From Micromonospora siamensis (GTDB lineage Bacteria; Actinomycetota; Actinomycetes; Mycobacteriales; Micromonosporaceae), in the NCBI RefSeq assembly GCF_900090305.1, contig NZ_LT607751.1, forward strand, positions 4,216,001-4,280,000: a stretch of 64,000 nt of DNA, read 5' to 3'. How positions within the stretch are numbered: the stretch's first letter is position 1; the number at the start of each line of letters is the position of its first letter. The notes below the pieces were generated by a model. The model ran no database searches and was not told where the DNA came from. It saw only the letters and a list, made by a program, of their open reading frames with translations. Made by a program: the position numbers and the translations under genes. Shown one piece after another: positions 50,697 through 59,463 of this stretch.

Positions 50697-51263
50697 TCAG
50701 CAGGAGTCACACGTACCGCTGACGGGGAGCTGGACGAAACAGGTGGGGCAGACCGGCCGGCGGGGCGGCGGAGCCTGGGCACGACGGCGCTGGACGACTG
50801 CCTGCAGCTTCGGCGCCAGGGCTGGCACACCTCCATCCGGTGGCAGCGACGCGCCGAAATGGCGGTAGCAGGCCAGTCGGGAGCCGGCGGCGTGCTCCTC
50901 CCGGGCCATCTCGTCATCCGCGGGTGGCTCGCCGGTAATGCGGAGCACCTCGTCGTACCCTCCGCCCACCATCCCGTCGTCCGTCCGGACGACAAGCGCC
51001 GACAGCGGCGGGTCACCACGGCGGCGCGACTCGTAGATCACCCGGTTGAGCACCTCTCCGATCCAGTTCTGCAGGAGAGCCGACGTCCGGATGCCGGAGG
51101 CGGCGAAGAGTCTGTCGCGGAGTTCACCGTAGGTGATCGTCGAGTGGTACGTCTGGGCGAGCTCGACCAGAACCTTGTAGGCGTGGCGTGCCCAGATCTC
51201 CCATGCCTCCTGAGCACTGATCGGCTCGCCGCTCGCCCGCCAGTACCCACGCTGCTGCGTCAC
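50697..51263 (-). CDS. winged-helix-like protein with C-terminal zinc ribbon, unknown function
   Basis: Protein of 188 residues. The region ITYGELRDRLFAASGIRTSALLQNWIGEVLNRVIYESRRRGDPPLSALVVRTDDGMVGGGYDEVL resembles the winged-helix/ATL-like domain (ITYGELxxxx...PPLSALVV...GxxGxGY) that occurs in restriction-associated proteins. The last 15 residues CPTCFVQLPVSGTCDSC are a CxxC...CxxC zinc ribbon that ends at the stop. The GTG at 51263 follows GGAGG; a longer frame to 51326 is less likely. It faces the frameshifted glycohydrolase gene at its 3' end. Confidence 0.62.
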   Translation of the reverse strand: MTQQRGYWRASGEPISAQEAWEIWARHAYKVLVELAQTYHSTITYGELRDRLFAASGIRTSALLQNWIGEVLNRVIYESRRRGDPPLSALVVRTDDGMVGGGYDEVLRITGEPPADDEMAREEHAAGSRLACYRHFGASLPPDGGVPALAPKLQAVVQRRRAQAPPPRRPVCPTCFVQLPVSGTCDSC

Positions 51264-51383
51264 AACTGCCTCCGTTCGGACACGCCTCGCGGCGTCCAGC
51301 GGAGAGTACGTGCGCCGTACGACCACGTGCTGACCCGTCAGGAGTCGACCCGGTGTTCATCAGGCGCTGCTGGTCGCGGTGCA

Positions 51384-52229
51384 TCATCTCGATGTGATCC
51401 GCTGAAGCGCCGTTCTGATGGCCGGAGCGACGGTGTCGTACAGGTACGGCGCGCTGGTCAGGCGCCCCCAGTGGGCGGTCAACCGCATGGCGGACGGATG
51501 AGTGAACGCGGCGACGAGCGTGTCGACGCCGGCGATACGCGCCTCCTCCAGGTTCGGGGCAAGCTGACGACGGCGGCTCATGAGCGTGGTGAGCGCCTTG
51601 TAGACCTCGACGCCCTGGACGATGCACAGCGTGGGCCGAAGGATCGCGATCGTGGCCGCCATGTGTGGGGCACAGTTCTGGCTCATCGTCGGGTTGCCCA
51701 GTGACTTGCTGGTGCCTCTGACCACCGCGGAGCACAACCTCATGTTGGCCATGGCGTAGGCGTCGAAGAGGTGCACCGGGGAACGGGTGCCGTCGAGGTG
51801 GAGCTGCTCACCATCCCGGTCGGCGCCGGGATCCCGGCCGACGGCGAGTCGCAGCGCGCTGGTGACCCCGCGCATGTGCGGGTTCCGCGCGGTGAACGTG
51901 AGACTCGCCGACTGCATCACCTCGGCGTGTCGCTCCTTGAGCGTGACACCCTCCCGCGCACGCCCGGTCTCCATCGCGATGACCAGGGTGCGCGTCGGCA
52001 CCCCGTCCAGCAGGAGGTCGTAGTGGTGGCCGACGTGCGACAACTGGGCGGCGGTGAACGCCGCCCCCGGTCGTGGCACCCCACCTCGGTCGCCCAGCAC
52101 GCTCCGTCGGCAGCTGTCGAGCCTCCGGCAGACGCATGCCCCGGACGGCGACAGGACATGCTCGCCCATGTACTGACCGAGTTCGTCGACACGTCTGGCG
52201 GTCGCGACGGTGTCGCTGGCGAGGGTCAT
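51384..52229 (-). CDS. uracil-DNA-glycosylase-superfamily-like protein
   Basis: Protein of 281 residues. FTHPSAMRLTAHWGR is the HPS motif of uracil-DNA glycosylase-like folds; MSQNCAPHMAATIAILRPTLCIVQGVEVYKAL has the layout of the helix and strand that precede it in families 4/5 (NCxPHxxxxIxxLxPxxxVxxG); and HHYDLLLDGVPTRTLVIAMETGRAREGVTLKERHAE may be the substrate loop. A CVCRRLDSC cluster near residue 32 could bind metal. Function as a glycosylase is inferred from these motifs. The ATG overlaps the stop of the next upstream gene (52226-53110) by four bases, so the two are one operon. There are 120 bases between its stop and the start of the zinc-ribbon gene. Confidence 0.6.
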   Translation of the reverse strand: MTLASDTVATARRVDELGQYMGEHVLSPSGACVCRRLDSCRRSVLGDRGGVPRPGAAFTAAQLSHVGHHYDLLLDGVPTRTLVIAMETGRAREGVTLKERHAEVMQSASLTFTARNPHMRGVTSALRLAVGRDPGADRDGEQLHLDGTRSPVHLFDAYAMANMRLCSAVVRGTSKSLGNPTMSQNCAPHMAATIAILRPTLCIVQGVEVYKALTTLMSRRRQLAPNLEEARIAGVDTLVAAFTHPSAMRLTAHWGRLTSAPYLYDTVAPAIRTALQRITSR

Positions 52230-53110
52230 AGCGGCGGCTCCGCTGACGTCTGTGCGAGCGCCGAAGCGCGGGATGCTTCCGTCCTGGGACGAGGCGTGCT
52301 CGCCTCGCCTTTCTCGTCATCCGTCGCGCCGAGCAGCTCATGGCGGAGGAGCGCTGTCTCCATGGCGCTCGGTGGCCCGGCCGACCCGGCATGCCACTCG
52401 ACGACGAGCCGCTGACCGGAGGGCAGCGCGTACACGCGCACCGCCCGGCTGGCCACCGATGACCCGTAGTCCGGTCCGCCCGATCCCAGCCTGCTCGTCT
52501 CTCGCAGCCCGAGCACCTGGGCCAGGTCGTCCCACGGCCGGCCGAAGGCGAACACATCCTGCACCGGCAATTCGGCGACCGGCTGCCAGACGAACTCGTC
52601 GATGACCTCTGGTGGGGGCTTCAGCGGAGCGTTGATGGACGTCGAGTGCCACGGGTAGCACTCGAAGATCAACAGGTCACGGTGGTCGGCGCCCGGGTCC
52701 TGGAGCCAGCGGCGGGTGAACTCCAGGCGCGCCTTGTAGTACTTGTTGTCGCCCATCTCGTGCGGCAGGGTCCACGGCGGCCGGTTGTAGGGACATGTCG
52801 TAGCCCACCTGCTGTACGAGAAGTGCCTCCTGATCTCCTCCGCGAAGATGCCGTCTCGCCCCTGGAAGCGGGAGTGGAAAGCGCCGGGGTTCAGGCCGAG
52901 CACCACCATCCGCGGCGTGTGCTCCAGGCCGAGAAGGTCACCGTGGTACGGCTCCGGGAAACCATCACGAGTCACTTCGCCGGCACCGACACCCACGTAG
53001 GAGTCGAACCAGCCCTCCAGCCATGGCGGTAGTCGATCGTCACCGTTGAGCCAGGCCGCGATGTGGGCATCCCAGAGGGCCGCAACCCGCTCCCGTGCAG
53101 AGGTCACCAT
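52226..53110 (-). CDS. UDG-superfamily protein, possible Brig1-like anti-phage glycosylase
   Basis: Protein of 294 residues. MVVLGLNPGAFHSRFQGRDGIFAEEIRRHFSYSRWA contains the GLNPG strand-loop typical of uracil-DNA-glycosylase-like folds; DLLIFECYPWHSTSINAPLKPP and VQDVFAFGRPWDDLAQVLGL are the following strands, and RLVVEWHAGSAGPPS may be the distal His segment. Brig1, a DNA glycosylase that removes glucosylated bases of phage DNA, is a UDG-superfamily protein; whether this gene belongs to that family needs a sequence comparison. The C-terminal 40 residues are polar. Its stop overlaps the start of a second UDG-like gene, which is an unusual pairing. A palindromic element lies 22 bases upstream of its start. 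Confidence 0.6.
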   Translation of the reverse strand: MVTSARERVAALWDAHIAAWLNGDDRLPPWLEGWFDSYVGVGAGEVTRDGFPEPYHGDLLGLEHTPRMVVLGLNPGAFHSRFQGRDGIFAEEIRRHFSYSRWATTCPYNRPPWTLPHEMGDNKYYKARLEFTRRWLQDPGADHRDLLIFECYPWHSTSINAPLKPPPEVIDEFVWQPVAELPVQDVFAFGRPWDDLAQVLGLRETSRLGSGGPDYGSSVASRAVRVYALPSGQRLVVEWHAGSAGPPSAMETALLRHELLGATDDEKGEASTPRPRTEASRASALAQTSAEPPL

Positions 53111-53131
53111 GACGAGAAGCTATCTGCGAGT

Positions 53132-53148
53132 CACTGGCGGAGCCAGTG
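53132..53148. promoter_or_regulatory. inverted repeat in divergent promoter
   Basis: CACTGGC and GCCAGTG flank a GGA centre in the 60-base gap between the glycosylase operon (start 53110) and the DUF6998-like gene (start 53171). The position suggests an operator that controls both directions. Confidence 0.45.
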
Positions 53149-53170
53149 TGCAACGCGAAGAATCAGCGGC

Positions 53171-53731
53171 GTGACGGATGAACTCCATCAGCTGGCGGCG
53201 TTGTTACGGGACCGTGATGCCCTGGACGCCAGAATCGCGCGGCTGACCGGACGGTCGGCCCGACAGGGGGACATCGGCGAGTTCGTCGCGGCGCGGGTCT
53301 TCGACATCGCGCTCGCCGCGAACCCGGTCCAGGCCGGCCACGACGGAACATTCCGGTCAGGCCCGCTGGCTGGCCGGACCGTCAACGTGAAGACCTACGG
53401 GGACGCGTTCGACGGCATCGACATCAGCCCCCACTCCGCCGACTTCTACCTGATCTTCAGTGGCCTACGACGGCCACCAGGTGCCGTCAGGCATCACCGC
53501 TGGCAGCTATCCGCGGCATACCTTCTCGACACCCGCCGCCTGCGCGAAACCTTGACCGGCCGAGGCGTCAAGATCGGCACCGCGACGAGCATCCGCACGG
53601 CCGACCTCGAGGCGGCTCGCATCTTCCCCGACACCAACCCCTACCCGCCGCTGCGCCTGACCGCCGAGCAGGTCGCCCTGTTGTCCCTGTTCGCCGAGGG
53701 CTCCCGCGACACCAGTTCGTTGGCCGGCTGA
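53171..53731 (+). CDS. DUF6998-like protein, possible nuclease fold
   Basis: Protein of 186 residues. LTGRSARQGDIGEFVAARVFDIALAANPVQAGHDGTFRSGPLAGRTVNVKTYGDAFDGIDISPHSADFYLIFSGL has the strand order of a PD-(D/E)XK core: GE in a helix, then GHDGTF, and VNVKTYG in the position of the x-x-K element. It matches DUF6998 as far as I can recall, a family without a known activity. The GTG at 53171 has only a weak ribosome site. It is divergent from the glycosylase operon across a palindrome and converges on the broken DUF559 gene. Confidence 0.6.
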   Translation: MTDELHQLAALLRDRDALDARIARLTGRSARQGDIGEFVAARVFDIALAANPVQAGHDGTFRSGPLAGRTVNVKTYGDAFDGIDISPHSADFYLIFSGLRRPPGAVRHHRWQLSAAYLLDTRRLRETLTGRGVKIGTATSIRTADLEAARIFPDTNPYPPLRLTAEQVALLSLFAEGSRDTSSLAG

Positions 53732-53789
53732 GGTCCGGCGGACTTCCCGAGGTGACCCGGCGGCCCGGACCCGACGGGAGACTGCCGAC

Positions 53790-54745
53790 TCAGCCGGTTG
53801 GGGGCGCCCGACGGGCGAGGATGGCCAGGGTCTCCCGACGCACGTCACCGGCCTCGTGGACCAGGCGACGGTGGGAGAAGCGGACCACCAGGATGCCGAT
53901 GGTGGCCAGCAGCGCGTCGCGGCGCAGGTCGATCTCCCGCTGGCGCGGTTCACCGTGAGTGGTGGCGCCGTCGAGTTCGATGTTGACCCGTTCCCGCTCG
54001 GCGAACAGGTCGAGGTACATGCTGCGCCGCCCGACGCGCACCCGCGTCTGACGATGGAACGCCGGCATTCCCGGGCCGATGAAGACGTGCTCGTGCCCCC
54101 AGATCTCCAGCGGGCTGCGGCACCCCTCGGCGAGCCGCCTCAGCAGCGTGCGAAGCGCTGCCCGGTCGTCCAACTTCGGCACGCCCGTCAGGGCCACCCT
54201 CAGCCGCTCCGGCGTGGTCAGTCGGTCGTTGACCGCCCGGATCACCGGCGCTCGCTGCTCGCTGGCGGGCAGCATCGGCCACGAGTCGACGAGGGCCTGT
54301 TCGAGGCGGATCGTCGGCAGGCCGCGCCGGATCACCACCTGCGGCGGCTCGAGGATGAGGCCCTGACGCCGGTGTACGACCACGCCGGGTCGGCTACGGA
54401 GGCCGGCGCTCGCCGGTGCGCTCAGGTGGAGCAGGTCGCCGGTCACCTGCCGGTGCAGCCCCCACCAGCCGAGCGCACTGAGGTGACTGAGCACGCCGCG
54501 CCCCGCCGCCCAGGCGCACGGTAACCCAGCGCGGGATCCAGCCGACCGATGACCGGGGTACCGCCGCATCCTCCCGCTCGATCGCGCAGCAGGTGCGCCG
54601 CCACGAACACCTCGGGCAGCACCCGCACCAGGTCACCCCTGTCGCACGCCCCCTGCAGCGTCCACGCCCGCCATCTGCTAAGACGCGCGGATCGCTGGCA
54701 GCTGGGCAGGTTGGTCGTCGGCCTGTCGAGCTGCTCAGCCGTCAA
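53790..54745 (-). pseudogene. DUF559-type protein gene with frameshift
   Basis: The first 75 codons (54745 to about 54515, TTG start) read TAEQLDRPTTNLPSCQRSARLSRWRAWTLQGACDRGDLVRVLPEVFVAAHLL, the usual N-terminal winged-helix-like part of actinobacterial DUF559 proteins. Near 54510 the frame changes; the rest reads AWAAGRGVLSHLSALGWWGLHRQ and later YLDLFAERERVNIELDGATTHGEPRQREIDLRRDALLATIGILVVRFSHRRLV, the Vsr/endonuclease-like DUF559 core. Neither frame alone gives the complete protein, so the gene is broken or the sequence has a one-base error in the G/C-rich stretch. It lies 38 bases downstream of pglW on the same strand. Confidence 0.75.
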
Positions 54746-54783
54746 CGATCATGGTGCAACCGGCGGGCCGGGACGGCGACGGG

Positions 54784-57700
54784 TTACGCCGTGACGGCGC
54801 TGCGGTGGGCGTTGACGACCCAGGCGTCGGGCAGTGCGATCCACTCGTTGTCGCCCACCCGCACCACCGCACCGTCCAGCTTCGGCAGCAGCGCCGGATC
54901 ATCCATAGGGCACAACACCCAGACGCCTCCAGCTCCACCACGAGCCGCGTCGGCCAGCTCGTAGAGCCGGTCCATCGCCCGATACCGCGCCAGCACCGCC
55001 GCGTCGTGCAACAGCACCGGCCCGGCGTCGACCGACAACGAGGCCCGCAGCGACGGCGCGGCCAACTCCCACGCCCGCTCGACGTACTCCCCCAGCTTGA
55101 TCGCGCCCCGGGAGCCGGGCGGCGCGATGTCCGCGCCGACCACCGTCTCCCAGGTCGGCTTCGGGTGCGCGTCGACCAGGGCGTGCAGCTGCTCCAGGAA
55201 GCGGGCCGCCACGTTGACCGGCCGGGCGTCGAAGCGCCGCGCCAGTTCCTCCCGCGCCAGTCCGTACCGGGACAGGCGTACCGTCAGCGCCCGGAACCCG
55301 CCGGCGGACCGCGCGCCCGTCAGCCTCTCCTCGGCCCGCATCGCCGCAGCCAGCTCCGGCGACTCGGCCGTCCATCGGCTCGGCGCCACGGTCAGCGACG
55401 GGCGCCGCTGCATGATCGACATGGAGGACGATGCGTTGCGGGGCGGCGGCGGGACGTACTTGTCGCGCTCCCAGCGCAGCTCGAAGCCGGCCTCGGCCAG
55501 CAGCCGGTCCAGCTTCGGGTGCGACGGCAGCGGGTCCAGCTCCGGGAACCGCGTCCGCACCCGCTGGGTCACCTGCTCCGGCGTCAGACCGCGGCCACCG
55601 TCGGGCGAGGCCGCCGGGGGCACCACGCCGGCCTGGGCGAGCCGCAGCGCGCGTACCGGATCGAGGTCGCGCGGGTAGAGCTCCAGCCGGGCGGTCGCGG
55701 CGGCCCGCTCCGAGGCCACCGCGGCGAGCAGCACCCGCCGCCGTTCGTCGATCGCATCGGCCGCGCCGCCGGGCGCGGTCACCGCCGCGAGGGTACGCAG
55801 CACCGTCGCCGGGCTGGGCAGCACCTCGCTGGCGGCGAGCTTGTCGGCGGCCTTGCCGAGCGCGTCGGCGTAGTCGAGCAGCGCCGGCGCGGCCGGGGTG
55901 TCCGGTCCGTCGTCCTCGCCCGCCTCGAGTGCCACCAGCAGCCGGTCACCGCGCGGGTGCGGCTTGCCGCCGATGTCGGCGCGGGCGTGCCGGCGCAGCA
56001 GCAGGCGCGGCTCGTCGGCGAGGGCGTCGACCTCCACGGCGGCCCGCACCGCGGCGACCGCCACCGCGAGCCGCAGCGCGTCCCCGGTGCGCACCGAGCC
56101 GCGGCTGCTCAGCAGCGCCGCGGCCAGCTCCGCGACGCCCATCACCCGGCCGCCGTCGCGCAACAGCTCGATGATCTGGGTACGCACGCTGCCGACCACC
56201 GGGATGTCGTGCCAGCGTTTGCGCTGCTTGCCGAGGATCTGCGCGACCCGGGCGGGCGTGACCCCCAGCGGCTTGGCCACCTGCGGGTGCTGCGGCCACA
56301 GCGGCAGGTCCGGTAGGGCGCCGGTGGCGTCGGGCAGGTGCAGCGCCAGCCGGGTGGCCTCGACGTCGTTGGGGTTCCGGCTGGCCGGGACGAGCAGGGT
56401 GGCAATCGCGTCCAGGCCGACGCGTACCAGATCGGGGTCGCCGTCCCCGGCGGCGGCCTCGGAGGCGACCTCCTCCGTTGCGGCCTTGCGGGCGGCGGGC
56501 GTGGTGGGAATGGTCTCCCGCTCCCCCAGCCGGCCGCGCCACTCCTTCACCCGGCGTTGCAGCTCCTGGCGGGTCTTGGCGCCCAGGCCGGGCAGGTGGG
56601 CGAGCTTGTTGGCGACGGCGAGCAGCTCGCCGACGGTGGTGGCGTCGAGCCGGTGGGCGGCGGAGACCGCGCGCGGGGTGAGCCCGGCGGCCTCCAGGGC
56701 GGTGGCCCGGGTCACCTTGCCGGCGGCCTCGTCGCGGGCGGCCTCGGCGGCCTGCTCGTCCGGCTCGTCGGCCTCGATCTCCGGATGGTCGGTGCCGACC
56801 GGGGCGCTCGCATCGGAGCGGCGGAACACCTGCTGCCAGGCGTCGCGCATGTCCTTGAGCGAGGCGAACCGCTGCTTGTGGTCGCGGTGCAGCGCACGCT
56901 GGAGGAAGTCCGCGAGGTCGTCGCGGATCGCCGGGTCGAACGCCTCGACGGCCAGCACCGGCGGGCCCTCGGTCAGCTGCGGCTCGGTGCCGCCGTCACC
57001 CCAGACGGGCAGCTCGCCCGAGGCCATCTCGTGCAGGGTGACCCCGAGGGCGTACCACTCGGCGTGCTTGTCGTAGCCCGGCCGGGTGGCGGTGCCGAGG
57101 AACGGGTCGAGGTAGCGGGGGGTGCCGGCGGTGATCTCCTTGACCGAGACCCCGGCCAGGGAGAAGTCGAAGAGCACGAGCTGCTTGGTGCGGTTGGGGC
57201 GGACCCGGATGGCGATGTTGTCGGGCTTGATGTCCCGGTGGTAGACGCCCTCGCCCTCCAGGTAGTCCAGGGCGCCGAACAGGTAGTCGCTGTAGGTCTC
57301 CAGCTCGTCGACGGTGAGCCGGCCGTCGTCGCGCAGCTTCCGGGCCAGGGTGCGGTCACCGGCGTGCTCCAGCACGACGACCGTGCGGGTGCCGATCTGC
57401 AGCGGCTCCGGCCGGGCCAGCCGGATCACCCGCGAGTCGGTGAGCGGGCCGAGCACCCGCGCCTCGTGCGCCAGCCGGGCGCCCTTCTCGTCGGAGAGCC
57501 CGACCTTGAGCACCTCCTCCCGGCGGGTGCGCTCGTTGAAGCCGAGGAACGCCCGGCAGGTCGAGCCGGTGCCGAGGCTGCGGACGATCTTCCACTCGCC
57601 GACCCGGTCGCCGCCACGCGCCTCCAGGGGGTCGACCTGCTCGGGCTCCGGCTCCTCGGGATGCACCGACGCTGGCGGCGGGGCGGTCAGCTCCTCCTCG

Positions 57701-59208
57701 ACCACCTGGAGCATCTCGACGAACTCGGCCACCGTGGTGAGCCGCGCGGTCGGCACCGGGGCGGTGGCCGCCTGGATCAGCTCGTCGGCGAACTCGGTGA
57801 TGCCGTCGGCGATCGCGGAGGCGCGCAGGCCGTTGTCCCGGGCCAGCCGGGTGAGCAGCTCGGCGCGCTTCGCGGCCGGCGGCTGGCCGGTCAGGATCAG
57901 GTAGCTCAACGCGCCAAGCCCGAAGACGTCCATCGCCACCGGGTCCGGCTTCGGCGCGGTCAGCTCCGGCGCCAGGTACGCCTCGGCCGAGCGCTCGATG
58001 TGCGCGGCGGCGTGGGTGGAGAGGGTGACCGGGTCACCGCTGCTGACCCCACCGCTCCCGTCGACCCCGCGGGTCGCCGACTGCCAGTCGCTGAGCTGGA
58101 GCTGAGGCGTCAGCCACGCCTCGTCCTCGCTGCCACCCCGCCGCCCGCGTCCCGGGCTGACCAGCACGCTGCGCGCCGACAGCGCCCGGTGGTGCAACCG
58201 CCGGCGGTGGGCGTACGCGACCGTCTCGGCGAGCTGACGGATCATCGCCAGCCGGCTCAGCGCGTCGAGGCGGTCGCCGTACTGGGCCATGTAGTGGTCG
58301 AGGCGGATCGAACGCGGGTCGTACCGGAAGATCAGCGCCGGCCCGGCCTCGTGCGACTCCATCGAGTCGACCTGGACGATGCCGGGGTGGTTGATGCCGT
58401 GCAGGACCTGCATCTCGCGCTTGGCGGCGCGCTCGATGCTGGCCCGCTCGGCCTGTACCGCGTTGCGCTCCACCAGGTAGATCCGGACCCGGCGGCGTTC
58501 CCGCTCCAGCTCGCGGTGCCGGGCCCGGTGGTCCTGCCAGGTGGGGCCGATGTCGAAAGGTCGGGTCTCCAGCTCCCACGCGCCGACCTGGTAGTGCCGG
58601 CGGCTGCGGGCGATGCCGATCTCCTCCAGCAGGCCGGGTAGAGCCGCCGACATCTCCTTGGTGACCCGCTGCCCCTCGTCCTGCGGCGGGCGCTTCAGCA
58701 GGGAGGTGATCGGCGGCAGTGCGACCGCCTGGTGACCGGCCGCCGGCTCCGGGCCGTAGATGCCGTGCAGGTGGTGCTCGGAGAGCCCCACGTGCAGGCC
58801 CGGCCGGGACAGGAAGACCGCCGCCTGCACGAAGGGGATCCTGACCTTCGCCCCCGGCCGCTTGGCCGCGGCGGCCTGGAGCAGCGACTTCAGCTTCTTG
58901 GCCTTCATGTCGGCCAGGTGCAGCGGGTTGTCGAAGGTACGGGTGCCGCTGGGCCCGTTCAGGATCCAGTTGGAGCCGCTGGAGACCAGCCGGCCGTTGA
59001 GGCTCTTGATCTCGATCAGGTAGAGCCCGCCCGGGCCGGCGACCAGCAGGTCGACCTCGTAGGGATGGCCGGTCTGGGCGGTGAAGGTGAAGTTCGACCA
59101 GGCGCGGTAGGGCTCGCTGTCCGGCAGGAGCGCCTGGACGTGCGCCAGCGCCTCTCGCTCGTGCGCGAACTGCGACGGCGTGATCGTCGTCCACCGGCCC
59201 TCCTGCAT
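54784..59208 (-). CDS. pglW: BREX-2 serine/threonine kinase PglW
   Basis: Protein of 1474 residues, the PglW component of type 2 BREX. An N-terminal NERD domain (about 15-125) contains PYEVDLLVAGPGGLYLIEIKSLNGRL, a nuclease-like element. A first kinase-like region (about 220-500) lacks the catalytic acids: HHRALSARSVLV replaces HRD and LSDWQSA replaces DFG, so it is probably a pseudokinase. The second kinase (about 545-820) has EEVLKVGLSDEK, YHRDIKPDNIAIR (near 654) and LFDFSLAG. A helix-hairpin-helix-like stretch (LTPRAVSAAHRLDATTVGELLAVANKLAHLPGLGAKTRQEL, about 830-880) and a long C-terminal region follow. The ATG at 59208 is the family start. It is separated from pglX by about 6.4 kb of accessory genes. 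Confidence 0.93.
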   Translation of the reverse strand: MQEGRWTTITPSQFAHEREALAHVQALLPDSEPYRAWSNFTFTAQTGHPYEVDLLVAGPGGLYLIEIKSLNGRLVSSGSNWILNGPSGTRTFDNPLHLADMKAKKLKSLLQAAAAKRPGAKVRIPFVQAAVFLSRPGLHVGLSEHHLHGIYGPEPAAGHQAVALPPITSLLKRPPQDEGQRVTKEMSAALPGLLEEIGIARSRRHYQVGAWELETRPFDIGPTWQDHRARHRELERERRRVRIYLVERNAVQAERASIERAAKREMQVLHGINHPGIVQVDSMESHEAGPALIFRYDPRSIRLDHYMAQYGDRLDALSRLAMIRQLAETVAYAHRRRLHHRALSARSVLVSPGRGRRGGSEDEAWLTPQLQLSDWQSATRGVDGSGGVSSGDPVTLSTHAAAHIERSAEAYLAPELTAPKPDPVAMDVFGLGALSYLILTGQPPAAKRAELLTRLARDNGLRASAIADGITEFADELIQAATAPVPTARLTTVAEFVEMLQVVEEELTAPPPASVHPEEPEPEQVDPLEARGGDRVGEWKIVRSLGTGSTCRAFLGFNERTRREEVLKVGLSDEKGARLAHEARVLGPLTDSRVIRLARPEPLQIGTRTVVVLEHAGDRTLARKLRDDGRLTVDELETYSDYLFGALDYLEGEGVYHRDIKPDNIAIRVRPNRTKQLVLFDFSLAGVSVKEITAGTPRYLDPFLGTATRPGYDKHAEWYALGVTLHEMASGELPVWGDGGTEPQLTEGPPVLAVEAFDPAIRDDLADFLQRALHRDHKQRFASLKDMRDAWQQVFRRSDASAPVGTDHPEIEADEPDEQAAEAARDEAAGKVTRATALEAAGLTPRAVSAAHRLDATTVGELLAVANKLAHLPGLGAKTRQELQRRVKEWRGRLGERETIPTTPAARKAATEEVASEAAAGDGDPDLVRVGLDAIATLLVPASRNPNDVEATRLALHLPDATGALPDLPLWPQHPQVAKPLGVTPARVAQILGKQRKRWHDIPVVGSVRTQIIELLRDGGRVMGVAELAAALLSSRGSVRTGDALRLAVAVAAVRAAVEVDALADEPRLLLRRHARADIGGKPHPRGDRLLVALEAGEDDGPDTPAAPALLDYADALGKAADKLAASEVLPSPATVLRTLAAVTAPGGAADAIDERRRVLLAAVASERAAATARLELYPRDLDPVRALRLAQAGVVPPAASPDGGRGLTPEQVTQRVRTRFPELDPLPSHPKLDRLLAEAGFELRWERDKYVPPPPRNASSSMSIMQRRPSLTVAPSRWTAESPELAAAMRAEERLTGARSAGGFRALTVRLSRYGLAREELARRFDARPVNVAARFLEQLHALVDAHPKPTWETVVGADIAPPGSRGAIKLGEYVERAWELAAPSLRASLSVDAGPVLLHDAAVLARYRAMDRLYELADAARGGAGGVWVLCPMDDPALLPKLDGAVVRVGDNEWIALPDAWVVNAHRSAVTA

Positions 59209-59463
59209 GCGGCAGATCCTAGGCCACGCCGCGCACTCGCCGACGCCACCACGTCACCTGGTGCGACGACCCCCTCCCATCGGTCGCCGCACACTGCCGC
59301 CAGCAGGGCTTCAAACGACATCCGTCAATAGGTGCGGGGAACATCAACGTTCGCCTGGCGCACATCCAGGCGGATATTGATCAGCGGATTTCGATGCAAG
59401 AATCGACGCAACTGGATCCCCCCACGGCGCCGACGCTGCCGGCGCCGGGACGAGAGGACGAGC

